The notes beneath the pieces are model-generated. The model did no database searches, had not been told where the DNA came from, and saw only the letters and a program-made list of their open reading frames with translations. A DNA stretch of 64,000 nt from the NCBI GenBank assembly GCA_942492715.1, contig CALOFW010000012.1, positions 372,001 to 436,000 of the forward strand, read 5' to 3'. Each line of letters begins with the position of its first letter. The first letter of the stretch is position 1. Below, in pieces: positions 22,337-30,841 of this stretch. The position numbers were made by a program, and so were the translations under genes. This DNA comes from Sva-07 sp942492715. GTDB taxonomy: Bacteria > Actinomycetota > Acidimicrobiia > Acidimicrobiales > Ilumatobacteraceae.

Positions 22337-23776
22337 GTGCCCTTCGTCGCCGGCGTCGACTCATCCACCCAGTCCACCAAGGTCGAGATCCGCGACCTCG
22401 ACAGCGGCAGCATCGTCGCGTCGGCCGGTGCCGCCCACCCGGCGGTCACGCCGCCGTGCAGCGAACAGGATCCCGAGAGCTGGTGGGAGGCGTTCCAACG
22501 GGCGTGGCACGAGGCGATCGCGCAACTGCCGGCCGGAACCCCGCCCGGTTCGGTGGTCGGTGTCAGCGTGGCGGGGCAGCAGCACGGCATGGTCGCGCTC
22601 GATGACGCCGATCGCCCTGTGCACCCCGCCAAGCTCTGGAACGACACGGAGTCGGCTCCCGACGCCGGGTGGCTGCTGACGCAGCTCGACGGCGCTCAGG
22701 GGTGGGCCGACGCGGTCGGCAGTGTGCCCGTGGCGGCGTTCACGGCCACCAAGCTGTCGTGGCTCCACCGATCACACCCCGACGAGTGGGCACGGCTCGC
22801 CAGGGTGATGCTCCCGCACGACTACGTGACGCACCGTATGACCGGTGCCTTCACGACCGATCGAGGCGACGCATCGGGCACCGGCTACTGGTCGCCGTCC
22901 TCCGGTGAGTACCGATGGGACATCCTGGCGATCATCGACGGCGACCGCGACTGGAGCGACGCCGTCCCCACCGTGCTCGGTCCGCTCGACCTCGCCGGCC
23001 ACTGGAACGACGTCGCCGTGGCGCCCGGTACCGGCGACAACATGGGGGCGGCGCTCGGCCTGGGGCTGCGCGGCGGCGACGCCGCGATCTCGATCGGGAC
23101 CTCCGGCACCGCCTTCGCCGTGTCGGAGACGCCGACGGCCGACCCGAGCGGCGCCGTCGCCGGTTTCGCCGATGCGACCGGCCGGTTCCTCCCGCTCGTG
23201 TGCACCTCGAACGCGGCAAAGGTCCTCGACGCCACCGCTCGACTGCTCGGCGTCGATCACGACGAGTTCGACCGGCTCGCATTCGCCGCCACGGGCGAGA
23301 ATCCGCTCCTGCTGCCCTACTTCGACGGTGAGCGCACACCGAACCGCCCGAATGCGACCGGCGTCCTGAGCGGCATCCGCAGCGACGTGACCCGGGAACA
23401 GCTGGCCCGAGCTGCGGTCGACGGGGTCGCGTGCGGGCTGCTCGATGCGCTCGACGCGCTGCGCCGGCACGCTCCGGTCAGCGGCCGTGTGGTGCTGACC
23501 GGGGGAGGAGCCCGCTCGTCGGCGCTGCGGGCGGTGATCGCCGGGCTGCTGCGTTCGTCGCCGGGCGACGATGTCGCTGTCGTCGTCGCCGATGTGGAAC
23601 AGGCGGTGGCGACCGGGGCCGCCGTCCAGGCCGCAGCCGTCGTCGAGGGGGTCGACCACCAGCGCGTGCAGACGCGGTGGGGGCTCGGGACGGGAACGCC
23701 GGTCGACGAGTTCGTCGATCCGGGGAACCTGCGCGACCGGTACGCCGAACTCCGCGACGCGACCAGCCGTGGCTGA
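22337..23776 (+). CDS. xylB: Xylulokinase-like FGGY carbohydrate kinase
   Basis: The 479-residue kinase has the FGGY-family layout: GVDSSTQSTKVEI at the start (phosphate loop), VGVSVAGQQHGMVALD near 75 as in xylulokinases, SIGTSGTAFAVSE near 254 and LTGGGARSSALR near 390 for adenosine binding. It would phosphorylate D-xylulose to xylulose 5-phosphate, although related sugars are possible. No xylose isomerase or sugar transporter is nearby. The GTG start follows the promoter-like TAGCTT. Its end overlaps the J-domain gene by eight bases. Confidence 0.85.
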   Translation: MPFVAGVDSSTQSTKVEIRDLDSGSIVASAGAAHPAVTPPCSEQDPESWWEAFQRAWHEAIAQLPAGTPPGSVVGVSVAGQQHGMVALDDADRPVHPAKLWNDTESAPDAGWLLTQLDGAQGWADAVGSVPVAAFTATKLSWLHRSHPDEWARLARVMLPHDYVTHRMTGAFTTDRGDASGTGYWSPSSGEYRWDILAIIDGDRDWSDAVPTVLGPLDLAGHWNDVAVAPGTGDNMGAALGLGLRGGDAAISIGTSGTAFAVSETPTADPSGAVAGFADATGRFLPLVCTSNAAKVLDATARLLGVDHDEFDRLAFAATGENPLLLPYFDGERTPNRPNATGVLSGIRSDVTREQLARAAVDGVACGLLDALDALRRHAPVSGRVVLTGGGARSSALRAVIAGLLRSSPGDDVAVVVADVEQAVATGAAVQAAAVVEGVDHQRVQTRWGLGTGTPVDEFVDPGNLRDRYAELRDATSRG

Positions 23777-24317
23777 CGCGGCCGACGCCTTCGCACTCCT
23801 CGGTCTCGCGCCGAACGCCACCGCCATCGAGGTCCGCGCCGCACGCCGCGAGCTGGCGAGGCGGCATCACCCCGATCAGGGCGGTGATGTCGAGGTGATG
23901 CGGGTCGTCAACGAGGCGGCCGATCGTGCGTTGACCCATCTGGAGGTGTCGCGGGGGGCGTCCGACGCGTCACCGACCCCGGCGCCGAGCCGGGCCGAGC
24001 GGGCCGACGGCTCGTGGTCGGGATCGACTCGTGACATCCCGTCGTTCACGGTCGAAGCGCTCCCCGTCGAGACGTTCGAGGGACTGCTGGTCGCTGCGTC
24101 GTGGATCGGCGAGGTGCTCGACGACGATCCTCCGTACTGCCTGGAGGTGCACCTCCACGCCCCACTCCGGTGTTGGTGCCGCCTCGATGTCGTCCCCGAC
24201 GCCGGGGCCTCGACCGTGAGCCTGACCGTCGCCGGTTTCGACGGCGCACCGCCGCCGGACATCATCGCCGTACGCGACCTCTGGGTCGCGAGCCTGAACG
24301 AGCTCGACTGGGACTGA
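23769..24317 (+). CDS. J-domain (DnaJ-like) protein
   Basis: The first 60 of 182 residues form a short J-domain (FALLGLAPNATAIEVRAARR, then HHPDQGGD with the HPD motif that stimulates Hsp70 ATPase). A linker of about 35 residues leads to an alpha/beta segment with no recognised family (FEGLLVAASWIGEVLDDDPP). It may direct DnaK to a specific client. The GTG start is chosen because it lies just inside the end of the kinase gene and places the J-domain at the very N-terminus. Confidence 0.78.
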   Translation: MADAADAFALLGLAPNATAIEVRAARRELARRHHPDQGGDVEVMRVVNEAADRALTHLEVSRGASDASPTPAPSRAERADGSWSGSTRDIPSFTVEALPVETFEGLLVAASWIGEVLDDDPPYCLEVHLHAPLRCWCRLDVVPDAGASTVSLTVAGFDGAPPPDIIAVRDLWVASLNELDWD

Positions 24318-24333
24318 TCGCCTCGCTGTCCGG

Positions 24334-24353
24334 CCGGCGCAGACGGGCGCCGG
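24334..24353. terminator. Hairpin between convergent J-domain and tsaC genes
   Basis: Perfect 7-bp arms CCGGCGC and GCGCCGG with a six-base loop, midway between the two stop codons. No T-run; a candidate bidirectional terminator. Confidence 0.4.
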
Positions 24354-24362
24354 AGCCGCTGC

Positions 24363-25292
24363 TCAAGGACGCGGAGCGGCAGCCTTCGTGAGCCGGTCGC
24401 GTATCGCATGGCCGAGTCCCGCCGCCGGCGGGAGCACGGCGATCACGGTGCCGACGCCGCGGGCGTCGGCGTCACGCAGCCGTGCGTAGAGATCGTGGGC
24501 GTAGACGACCAGGTCGTCGGTGAGGTCGAGGATCTCGCTCCGCGGCGTCCCGGCGCGCAGTGCGTACGCATCGTCGGCGTGGTCGACCAGGCGGACCGAA
24601 CAGCGCGGCGCGTAGTGCGAGGCGAGCATGCCGCTGGCCCGGCTCGGTCCGGCCGCAGGCGCGATCGCGCCGTCGAGGAGGCGGCTCACCTCCTCCACCG
24701 TGACGCTGCCGGCACGAAGGATCTGGGGTGGATCGACCGCGCAGTCGACGATCGTGCTCTCGACGCCGATGGTGGACGCGCCCCCGTCGAGGATGACGTC
24801 GCATGCGGGATCGAGGAATGCCCCGAGTTCGTCGAGGACGTGCAGCGCGGTCGTCGGGCTGACCGAACCGAAGCGGTTGGCCGATGGCGCGGCGAAGGCG
24901 AGGCCGGACCGGTCGAGCAGGGCCTGGGCGACCGGGTGGGCGGGCACGCGGAGGCCGACGGTGTCGCGACCACCCGTCACCTCGTCGAGGACGCGTTGCC
25001 CACGAGGCAGGATGACGGTCAGTGGCCCTGGCCAGGCGGCGTCGACGAGGCGCTGGGCGGTCGGTGGGACGGAGGCGGCCCACTCGTCGAGGTGTTCGGC
25101 CGATCGGAGGTGGACGATCAGCGGGTGATCGGCGGGCCGACCCTTCACTGCGAAGATCCGGCGCAGTGCGCCGGGGTCGGTGGCGTCGGCGGCGAGGCCG
25201 TAGACGGTCTCGGTCGGTACGGCGACCAGACCTCCGGTGCGCAGCGCGTGGGCCGCCCGTTCGACGTCGGTCGTGATCAGGGAGCGGTTCAA
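24363..25292 (-). CDS. tsaC: L-threonylcarbamoyladenylate synthase (Sua5/YrdC/YwlC)
   Basis: The enzyme makes threonylcarbamoyl-AMP from Thr, bicarbonate and ATP, the first step to t6A37 in ANN-decoding tRNAs. The 309-residue product has the YrdC domain (PTETVYGLAADA near 27, KGRPADHPLIVH near 51, PSANRFGSVSPTTA near 148) followed by the C-terminal Sua5 domain from about 215 (ASGMLASHYAP). So it is the longer Sua5 type. The TTG start is inferred from a four-base overlap (TTGA) with the hydrolase stop; no other start fits the domain boundary. Confidence 0.9.
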   Translation of the reverse strand: MNRSLITTDVERAAHALRTGGLVAVPTETVYGLAADATDPGALRRIFAVKGRPADHPLIVHLRSAEHLDEWAASVPPTAQRLVDAAWPGPLTVILPRGQRVLDEVTGGRDTVGLRVPAHPVAQALLDRSGLAFAAPSANRFGSVSPTTALHVLDELGAFLDPACDVILDGGASTIGVESTIVDCAVDPPQILRAGSVTVEEVSRLLDGAIAPAAGPSRASGMLASHYAPRCSVRLVDHADDAYALRAGTPRSEILDLTDDLVVYAHDLYARLRDADARGVGTVIAVLPPAAGLGHAIRDRLTKAAAPRP

Positions 25293-25996
25293 CAGACGGC
25301 GTCGAGGAACTCGAGGGCGGCGTCGAAGAAGCCGAACGATTCGGTGGTGGCGAAGTGGTCGACACCGCGCAGGGTCTCGCATCGGCCGTTCGGGAAGGCA
25401 GCAGCGAGTTCGTCGGCCGGGTACACGAAGTCCTTGTCGCCGACCACCACGAGGACGGGACAGGTCACGCGTGCGCAGCCCTCGGGTGTGATCGGGTCGG
25501 CGGCCGGGCGCTTCATCACGGCGGTGAGTGCCTCGATGTCGTTGCCCGGTTGGCCGGCGTACTGGGTGAACAGGCGCACCGTGTTGTCGAGGGTCGACGG
25601 GTCGCCGCCGCCGGCCACCGTCTCGAGCCCGGCGACGATCGCACGCGTGCCGGCGTCGTCACGCTGGAAGATGTTCGAACCGATCCCGGCGAGCACCAAC
25701 CGCCGGAATCGCTCGGGCTGGTCGATCGCCAGCCGCAGCAGCGTGATGGCGCCGAGCGAGAACCCGATGGCATCGACGGGTTCGTCGGGCAGCGACTCCG
25801 CGATGCGGGCGGTCAGGTCGGCATAGGCCTCGGGTTCGTGGGGCTTCGGTGCGCTCCCGTGTCCGAGCAGATCGACGCCGATGATCCCCACCCCGGCATC
25901 TTCGAGCAGCGCGGTGAATCCGTTGCGTTGCCAGGTCGATGCGAACGATCCACCCCACCCGTGGACGAGGACGACGGGCGAGGCGGTTGCAGTCAT
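25289..25996 (-). CDS. Alpha/beta hydrolase
   Basis: The 235-residue alpha/beta hydrolase has HGWGGSFAST (oxyanion hole) near residue 12, the nucleophile elbow GFSLGA near 78, GDKDFVYP with the acid Asp near 185, and GVDHFATTE with the catalytic His near 212. The natural ester or other substrate cannot be read. TAACCT (26006-26011) lies nine bases before the ATG. It is co-transcribed with tsaC through a TTGA overlap; the functional link, if any, is unclear. Confidence 0.85.
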   Translation of the reverse strand: MTATASPVVLVHGWGGSFASTWQRNGFTALLEDAGVGIIGVDLLGHGSAPKPHEPEAYADLTARIAESLPDEPVDAIGFSLGAITLLRLAIDQPERFRRLVLAGIGSNIFQRDDAGTRAIVAGLETVAGGGDPSTLDNTVRLFTQYAGQPGNDIEALTAVMKRPAADPITPEGCARVTCPVLVVVGDKDFVYPADELAAAFPNGRCETLRGVDHFATTESFGFFDAALEFLDAVC

Positions 25997-26005
25997 GGAC
26001 GAGCA

Positions 26006-26011
26006 AGGTTA
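26006..26011 (-). promoter_or_regulatory. Putative -10 box for hydrolase-tsaC
   Basis: TAACCT on the minus strand, nine bases before the ATG at 25996. Confidence 0.42.
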
Positions 26012-26016
26012 CGGCC

Positions 26017-26022
26017 TAGCCT
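26017..26022 (+). promoter_or_regulatory. Putative -10 box for guaB1 operon
   Basis: TAGCCT, about 65 bases before the ATG at 26088. Unlike most genes here this one would have a leader, containing GGAGAAGGA. Confidence 0.35.
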
Positions 26023-26087
26023 GTGCTCGCTTCCACAGTGAGTGACTCCGGTGGGGGCTTCGACGGGGAGAAGGACCGAACCACCAC

Positions 26088-27521
26088 ATGCGCATGCTCC
26101 ATCCCGACCCGGGACACGACCTCACCTACAGCGACGTCTTCATGGTGCCGAGTCTCTCGGACGTGCGTTCTCGCATGGACGTCGACCTCCGCACCCCGGA
26201 CGGCATCGGGACGACGATCCCACTGGTCGTGTCGAACATGACCGCGGTGGCCGGACGACGCATGGCCGAGACCGTTGCTCGTCGGGGTGGGATCGCGATC
26301 CTCCCGCAGGACATCCCGGTCGACGTGGTTGCGAGCGTGATCGACTACGTCAAGCGGTGCCACACCGTGTTCGAGACGCCGATCACCCTGACGCCCGACG
26401 CCACGATCGCCGACGCACTGTCGCTGATCCACAAGCGTGCGCACGGTGCGGTGGTCGTCGTCGACGACGGCGTCCCGGTCGGCGTGTTCACCGAGCGCGA
26501 CGGCGACGGATTCGACCGGTTCACGCAACTGCGCAACGTGATGAGTTCGAGCCTCCACATCCTGAGCCCCGACATCGAGCCCGCCGATGCCTTCGACCAC
26601 CTCGGCCGCAACCGGCTCCGGGTCGCCCCCGTGGTGGGCGACGACGGACGCCTGCTCGGCGTGATCACCCGTGAAGGCGCGCTGCGCTCGACGATCTACA
26701 CCCCGGCCGTCGACGCCGACGGCCGCCTGATGGTCGGCGTCGCCGTCGGGATCAACGGTGAGCCCGCCGCTCGCGCCAAGGAACTCGTCGGGCACGGCGT
26801 CGACGTCCTGGTCATCGACACCGCACACGGCCACCAGACGCGGACCCTCCACGCGATCGAAGCGGTGCGTTCCGAACTGCCCGACGCCACGATCGTCGCA
26901 GGCAATGTCGTCACGGCCGAGGGAACCCGCCAGTTGATCGAGGCCGGTGCCGACATCGTCAAGGTCGGCGTCGGGCCCGGTGCCATGTGCACCACCCGGA
27001 TGATGACCGGCGTCGGACGACCGCAGTTCTCGGCGGTGCTCGAATGTGCCGACGAGGCGAGGCGATTCGGTCGTCACATCTGGGCCGACGGCGGCGTGCG
27101 CTTCCCGCGCGACGTCGCGCTGGCGCTGGCGGGTGGCGCAGCGAGCGTGATGTTCGGGTCGTGGCTGGCGGGGACCCACGAGTCGGCCGCCGACACGTTG
27201 CGCGATCCCGACGGCCGGCTCTACAAGGAGAGCTTCGGCATGGCGTCGAACCGAGCGGTCAAGCACCGCACGCAGGGCGATCACGGGTTCGAACGGGCCC
27301 GCAAGGAACTGTTCGAAGAGGGCATCAGCACCTCGCGCATGTACCTCGACCCGGAGCGTCCGAGCGTCGAGGACATCATCGATCAGATCGTCGCAGGGCT
27401 GCGCTCGGCGTGCACGTACGCCGGTGCCGACTCGATCGACGAGTTCCACGAACGGGCGGTGGTCGGTGTGCAGAGCACGGCCGGGTACGACGAAGGCCGT
27501 CCACTCGGGGTGTCGTGGTGA
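26088..27521 (+). CDS. guaB1: GuaB1-type IMP dehydrogenase/GMP reductase family enzyme
   Basis: The 477-residue protein has the IMPDH/GMPR barrel with two CBS domains inserted at about 95-210. The catalytic loop GVGPGAMCTTRMMTGVG places the nucleophile at Cys301. The opening DLTYSDVFMVPSLSDVRSRM and the RMMTGVGRPQ variant are typical of actinobacterial GuaB1 (IMPDH-related), which in mycobacteria acts as a GMP reductase rather than an IMP dehydrogenase. If the same here, it returns GMP to IMP in purine salvage. The stop overlaps cmk by four bases (GTGA), giving a nucleotide-metabolism operon guaB1-cmk-plsC. Confidence 0.88.
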   Translation: MRMLHPDPGHDLTYSDVFMVPSLSDVRSRMDVDLRTPDGIGTTIPLVVSNMTAVAGRRMAETVARRGGIAILPQDIPVDVVASVIDYVKRCHTVFETPITLTPDATIADALSLIHKRAHGAVVVVDDGVPVGVFTERDGDGFDRFTQLRNVMSSSLHILSPDIEPADAFDHLGRNRLRVAPVVGDDGRLLGVITREGALRSTIYTPAVDADGRLMVGVAVGINGEPAARAKELVGHGVDVLVIDTAHGHQTRTLHAIEAVRSELPDATIVAGNVVTAEGTRQLIEAGADIVKVGVGPGAMCTTRMMTGVGRPQFSAVLECADEARRFGRHIWADGGVRFPRDVALALAGGAASVMFGSWLAGTHESAADTLRDPDGRLYKESFGMASNRAVKHRTQGDHGFERARKELFEEGISTSRMYLDPERPSVEDIIDQIVAGLRSACTYAGADSIDEFHERAVVGVQSTAGYDEGRPLGVSW

Positions 27522-28180
27522 GCGCTGGAGATGCGCCGATGATCGTGGCGATCGACGGTCCCGCCGGAGCCGGCAAGAGCACGGTCGGACGAGCGGTCGC
27601 GGACCGGCTCGGACTGCAGTACCTCGACACCGGTGCGATGTACCGCGCGATCACGTTCGCCGCGCTGCGCCGAGGCCTCGACCCCACCGACGAGGACGAC
27701 GTGGCGGAACTGTCCGCGGCGGTCGATCTGTCGGTCGATTCGGGTCCGAACGGCACGGTCGTGATCGTCGACGGTGTCGATGCAACGATCGAGATCCGTG
27801 GGCGGGAGGTGACATCGGCCGTCAGCGCGGTCGCCGCCAACAGCCGTGTGCGCTCGGAGCTGGTGCGCCGTCAGCGTCGTTGGGTGAGCGACCACGCCGG
27901 CGGCGTGGTCGAAGGTCGCGACATCGGATCGGTGGTGTTCCCCGATGCCACGCTCAAGCTGTACGTGACCGCGTCCCCGCGGGTGCGCGCCGAGCGGCGG
28001 GTGGCCGAGATCGGTGGCGACGTCGCCGAGGTCGAAGCGTCGATCATCGAACGCGACCGCAAGGACTCCACCCGCACCGACAGCCCCCTGACCGAAGCGA
28101 ACGGATCGATCCTGCTCGACACGAGTGGGCTGTCGATCGACGAGGTCGTCGACCGGGTCCTGGGCCTTCTCGAGCCGTGA
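27518..28180 (+). CDS. cmk: Cytidylate kinase
   Basis: Cmk phosphorylates CMP and dCMP with ATP. The 220-residue product has the P-loop GPAGAGKST near residue 15, LDTGAMYRAITFAALRRG near 37-54 (substrate binding) and EGRDIGSVVFPDATLK near 130-145 with the Asp-Ile-Gly motif, then ERRVAE and RDRKDSTRTDSPL near the lid. Length is normal. The GTG start overlaps the guaB1 stop; an ATG eight codons in is the alternative. The stop overlaps plsC (GTGA). In many actinomycetes cmk is followed by der; here an acyltransferase follows. Confidence 0.94.
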   Translation: MSAGDAPMIVAIDGPAGAGKSTVGRAVADRLGLQYLDTGAMYRAITFAALRRGLDPTDEDDVAELSAAVDLSVDSGPNGTVVIVDGVDATIEIRGREVTSAVSAVAANSRVRSELVRRQRRWVSDHAGGVVEGRDIGSVVFPDATLKLYVTASPRVRAERRVAEIGGDVAEVEASIIERDRKDSTRTDSPLTEANGSILLDTSGLSIDEVVDRVLGLLEP

Positions 28181-28902
28181 ACTCGACGGCGTCAACAAAG
28201 CGACGGCAGCTGCCGACCGCGGAATCCCGCGCCAGCCGGATCGCGTACGTCGTGTGTCGCAGCCTCGTGTGCTGGTTCACCCAGGCGTTCACGCGCATGC
28301 GGATCGACGGCAAGGAACACCTGCCCCCGACGGGTGCCTACGTGCTCGCCCCGGTCCACCGCAGCTACGTCGACACGCCGATCACGGCATGTGTGTCCAC
28401 GCGACGGATCCGGTTCATGGGCAAGCAGGAGATCTGGAAGTACCCCAGCGTCGGCTGGCTGGTGTCGGCACTCGGGGCGTTCCCCGTCAACCGGGGCCAC
28501 GCCGATCGCGAGGCACTCGCGACGTGCATCAAGGTGCTCGAACACGGTGAGCCGCTCACGCTGTTCCCCGAGGGTGAGCGCAAGGACGGCCCGAGGGTGC
28601 ATCCGCTCTTCGACGGTGCCGCCTACGTGGCTGCCAAGGCCGGGGTGCCGATCATCCCGGTGGGCATCGGCGGGTCGGCGCGGGTGATGCCCCGACACGC
28701 CAAGTTCATCCACCCGCACAAGGTGAGGGTCGTGATCGGCGAGCCGATCTGGGTGGAGCCCGCCGGCGATCCGGTGGGCGAGGCGGGTGACGCGGGCGGA
28801 TCGAATCGTCGGGTACCGCGCCAGGCCGTGCGCACCGCGACCGAGAAACTGTCGATCGAACTGCAGCGTCTGTTCGACCTCGCGGAGTCCCGGGTCGGCT
28901 GA
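28177..28902 (+). CDS. plsC: 1-acyl-sn-glycerol-3-phosphate acyltransferase (PlsC-like)
   Basis: The 241-residue protein has the PlsC/AGPAT motifs: HRSYVDT near residue 66 (HX4D, catalytic), GAFPVNRGHADREA near 103, FPEGERKDG near 129 (acceptor binding) and VPIIPVGIGG near 157. It would add a fatty acyl chain to lysophosphatidic acid at the inner membrane face. A low-complexity glycine-rich patch lies near 200. The GTG start overlaps cmk by four bases. A cmk-plsC pairing is known in several bacteria. Confidence 0.87.
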   Translation: MNSTASTKRRQLPTAESRASRIAYVVCRSLVCWFTQAFTRMRIDGKEHLPPTGAYVLAPVHRSYVDTPITACVSTRRIRFMGKQEIWKYPSVGWLVSALGAFPVNRGHADREALATCIKVLEHGEPLTLFPEGERKDGPRVHPLFDGAAYVAAKAGVPIIPVGIGGSARVMPRHAKFIHPHKVRVVIGEPIWVEPAGDPVGEAGDAGGSNRRVPRQAVRTATEKLSIELQRLFDLAESRVG

Positions 28903-28920
28903 CGGCCGTCGCGACGGCCG
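28903..28920. terminator. 18-bp perfect palindrome between convergent plsC and M18 peptidase genes
   Basis: CGGCCGTCGCGACGGCCG begins right after the plsC stop and would fold into a 7-bp stem with a CGCG loop on either strand. No T-run; a candidate bidirectional terminator. Confidence 0.42.
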
Positions 28921-28942
28921 ACCAGAGGTCCAGCTCGACGAC

Positions 28943-30187
28943 TCAGCCGTCGAGGAACGCGCCGAGCGCGCGGGCGAGGTGAACGGGGTCGTCGGCACCG
29001 CACAGCTCGCGGGCGGAGTGCATCGACAGCTGCGGTACGCCGACGTCGACGGTGGCGATCCCGAGCCTCGTGGCGGTCAGCGGGCCGATCGTGGAGCCGC
29101 AGGGCATGTTGTTGCGGGACACGAACACCTGCCACGGCACCTCCGCCGTCTCGCAGGCCTGCTGGAACTCGGCGGCGGTCTCGGCCGAGGTCGCGTACCG
29201 CTGGTTGGAGTTGACCTTGATCGCAGGCCCAGCGTTGACGATCGGGCGGTGGCCGGGTTCGTGACGCTCCGGATAGTTCGGGTGCACGGCGTGCGCGTTG
29301 TCGGCCGAGATGCACGACGAGCCGGCGAAGGACCGGTGCCGGTCGTCGGCGGATCCGCCACGGGCGGTCACGAGCCTCGACAGCACCGTGTCGAGGAAGG
29401 GCCCGGCGGCACCGGTGGAACTCGACGACCCGACCTCCTCGTGGTCGTTGAGGACGATCACCGACGCGTGATCGCTCGGTGTTGCCCCGACCAGCGCGGT
29501 GACGGCCGCCCAGCACGAGAGCTGGTTGTCGAGTCGACCGGACGCGAGCAACGAACGGTCGGCGCCGAGGACGGCGGCGCCCTGGACGTCGTAGAGGCAG
29601 AGTTCCCACCACGCCGGCGGCGCGTCGAGGTCGCCAGCGGCTCCGATCCAGTCGGCGAACTCGCCGGACGTCGACGCGCCGACCCCCCAGACGGGGGAGA
29701 GGTGCTGCTGGGTGTCGAGCAGGAGGCCACCGCTGTTGACCTCGCGGTCGAGATGGACGGCCAGTTGCGGCACGCGGGCGACGGGTTCGGCGACGTCGAC
29801 GAGGACCGATGCGCCGCTGGCATCGACGAGCCGACCGGCGATGCCGAGGTCGCGATCGAGCCAGCTGTTGTTGAGGATGCCGCCGTACACCTCGACGGCG
29901 AGCTGCTTCCAGCCGAAGCCGCCCGCATCGGGCCGGGGCTTCACCCGCAGGCCGGGTGAGTCGGTGTGGGCACCGACCATGCGGAAGGGTGCATGGGCCG
30001 GCGCCGATGCGGGGAGTCGCCAGGCGATGAGTGCGCCACTGCGGACCACGTAGCCGGCGTCGGGGACGTCGTCCCACGTGTCGGCTTCCTCGACCCGTTC
30101 GAATCCGTCGAGGCGGTCGATGGTCGACGCCACGGCATGCCACGGCGATGGGGAGCCATCGAGGAAGGAGATCAGGTCGTCGAGCAC
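28943..30187 (-). CDS. M18 family aminopeptidase
   Basis: The 414-residue metallopeptidase has the M18 (aspartyl aminopeptidase-like) metal and catalytic residues: VGAHTDSPGL near 70, LNDHEEVGSSS near 248 with the Glu pair, SCISADNAHAVHP near 292 and LSMHSARE near 388. SPSPWHAVA at the start is a family hallmark. It removes N-terminal, often acidic, residues from peptides and is cytoplasmic. GAGAGGA lies about six bases before the GTG start. It follows the histidine phosphatase gene by ten bases and is probably co-transcribed. Confidence 0.92.
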   Translation of the reverse strand: MLDDLISFLDGSPSPWHAVASTIDRLDGFERVEEADTWDDVPDAGYVVRSGALIAWRLPASAPAHAPFRMVGAHTDSPGLRVKPRPDAGGFGWKQLAVEVYGGILNNSWLDRDLGIAGRLVDASGASVLVDVAEPVARVPQLAVHLDREVNSGGLLLDTQQHLSPVWGVGASTSGEFADWIGAAGDLDAPPAWWELCLYDVQGAAVLGADRSLLASGRLDNQLSCWAAVTALVGATPSDHASVIVLNDHEEVGSSSSTGAAGPFLDTVLSRLVTARGGSADDRHRSFAGSSCISADNAHAVHPNYPERHEPGHRPIVNAGPAIKVNSNQRYATSAETAAEFQQACETAEVPWQVFVSRNNMPCGSTIGPLTATRLGIATVDVGVPQLSMHSARELCGADDPVHLARALGAFLDG

Positions 30188-30197
30188 GTCGGTCCTC

Positions 30198-30821
30198 TCA
30201 ACCGCGCTGGAAGAGGCCCATGGGGAGGCCGGTGCCGCGCAGGTGGCTGGTTTCGTTGATGGTGACCACGGACCGCTCGCCGCTGGAGGCGGCGGCGACC
30301 CGATTGATCGAGGTGTAGTTCGGATAGAAGAACCCGCGGGCGAACGTGTCGAGGCCGAGGACGTGGGAGAGGTAGCCGTTGATCACCCCACCGTGACACA
30401 CCACGGCAACACGCTGGCCCCCGTGATCGGCGATGATGGTCTCGATGGAGGCCACCACGCGGGAGCGGAACTCCTCCTCGGTCTCGTCGGCGTCCCACTC
30501 ACCGGCCAACATCGCATGCCACCTGGGATCGTTTGCCGCCTTGAGCTCTTCGACCGGGACGTACTCGGGGCTGTGCTGGTCCCATTCGGCGATGCCGTCC
30601 GAGGTGTGGATGTCGAGACTCCGCTCACGGGCGAGCGGCGCTGCCGTCTCCTGTGCCCGGGTGAGCGGGCTGGCGTACACGGCGTCGATGCGTTCGGTCG
30701 CGAGGTAGCGCGCAAGGTGTGCGGCCTGCTCGTGACCGGCATCGGAGAGCTCGGGATCCGCGGCCCCGGTGTCGAGTTCGCGGCGCACCGGGAGAGCATG
30801 GCGGATGATCAGCAGTTCCAT
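30198..30821 (-). CDS. Histidine phosphatase family protein
   Basis: The 207-residue protein has the family's phosphohistidine motif as LIIRHALPV near residue 4 (RHA rather than RHG), SPLTRAQETAAPL near 50 and VVCHGGVIN near 144 with the second catalytic His. EWDQHSPEYVP near 80 provides the acid. Substrate unknown; Ala for Gly in RHG is tolerated in some members. The ATG is 20 bases from the divergent pyruvate kinase start, so promoters must overlap. It is followed by the M18 peptidase gene. Confidence 0.84.
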   Translation of the reverse strand: MELLIIRHALPVRRELDTGAADPELSDAGHEQAAHLARYLATERIDAVYASPLTRAQETAAPLARERSLDIHTSDGIAEWDQHSPEYVPVEELKAANDPRWHAMLAGEWDADETEEEFRSRVVASIETIIADHGGQRVAVVCHGGVINGYLSHVLGLDTFARGFFYPNYTSINRVAAASSGERSVVTINETSHLRGTGLPMGLFQRG

Positions 30822-30841
30822 TGTGCGATAGACAAGCAGAA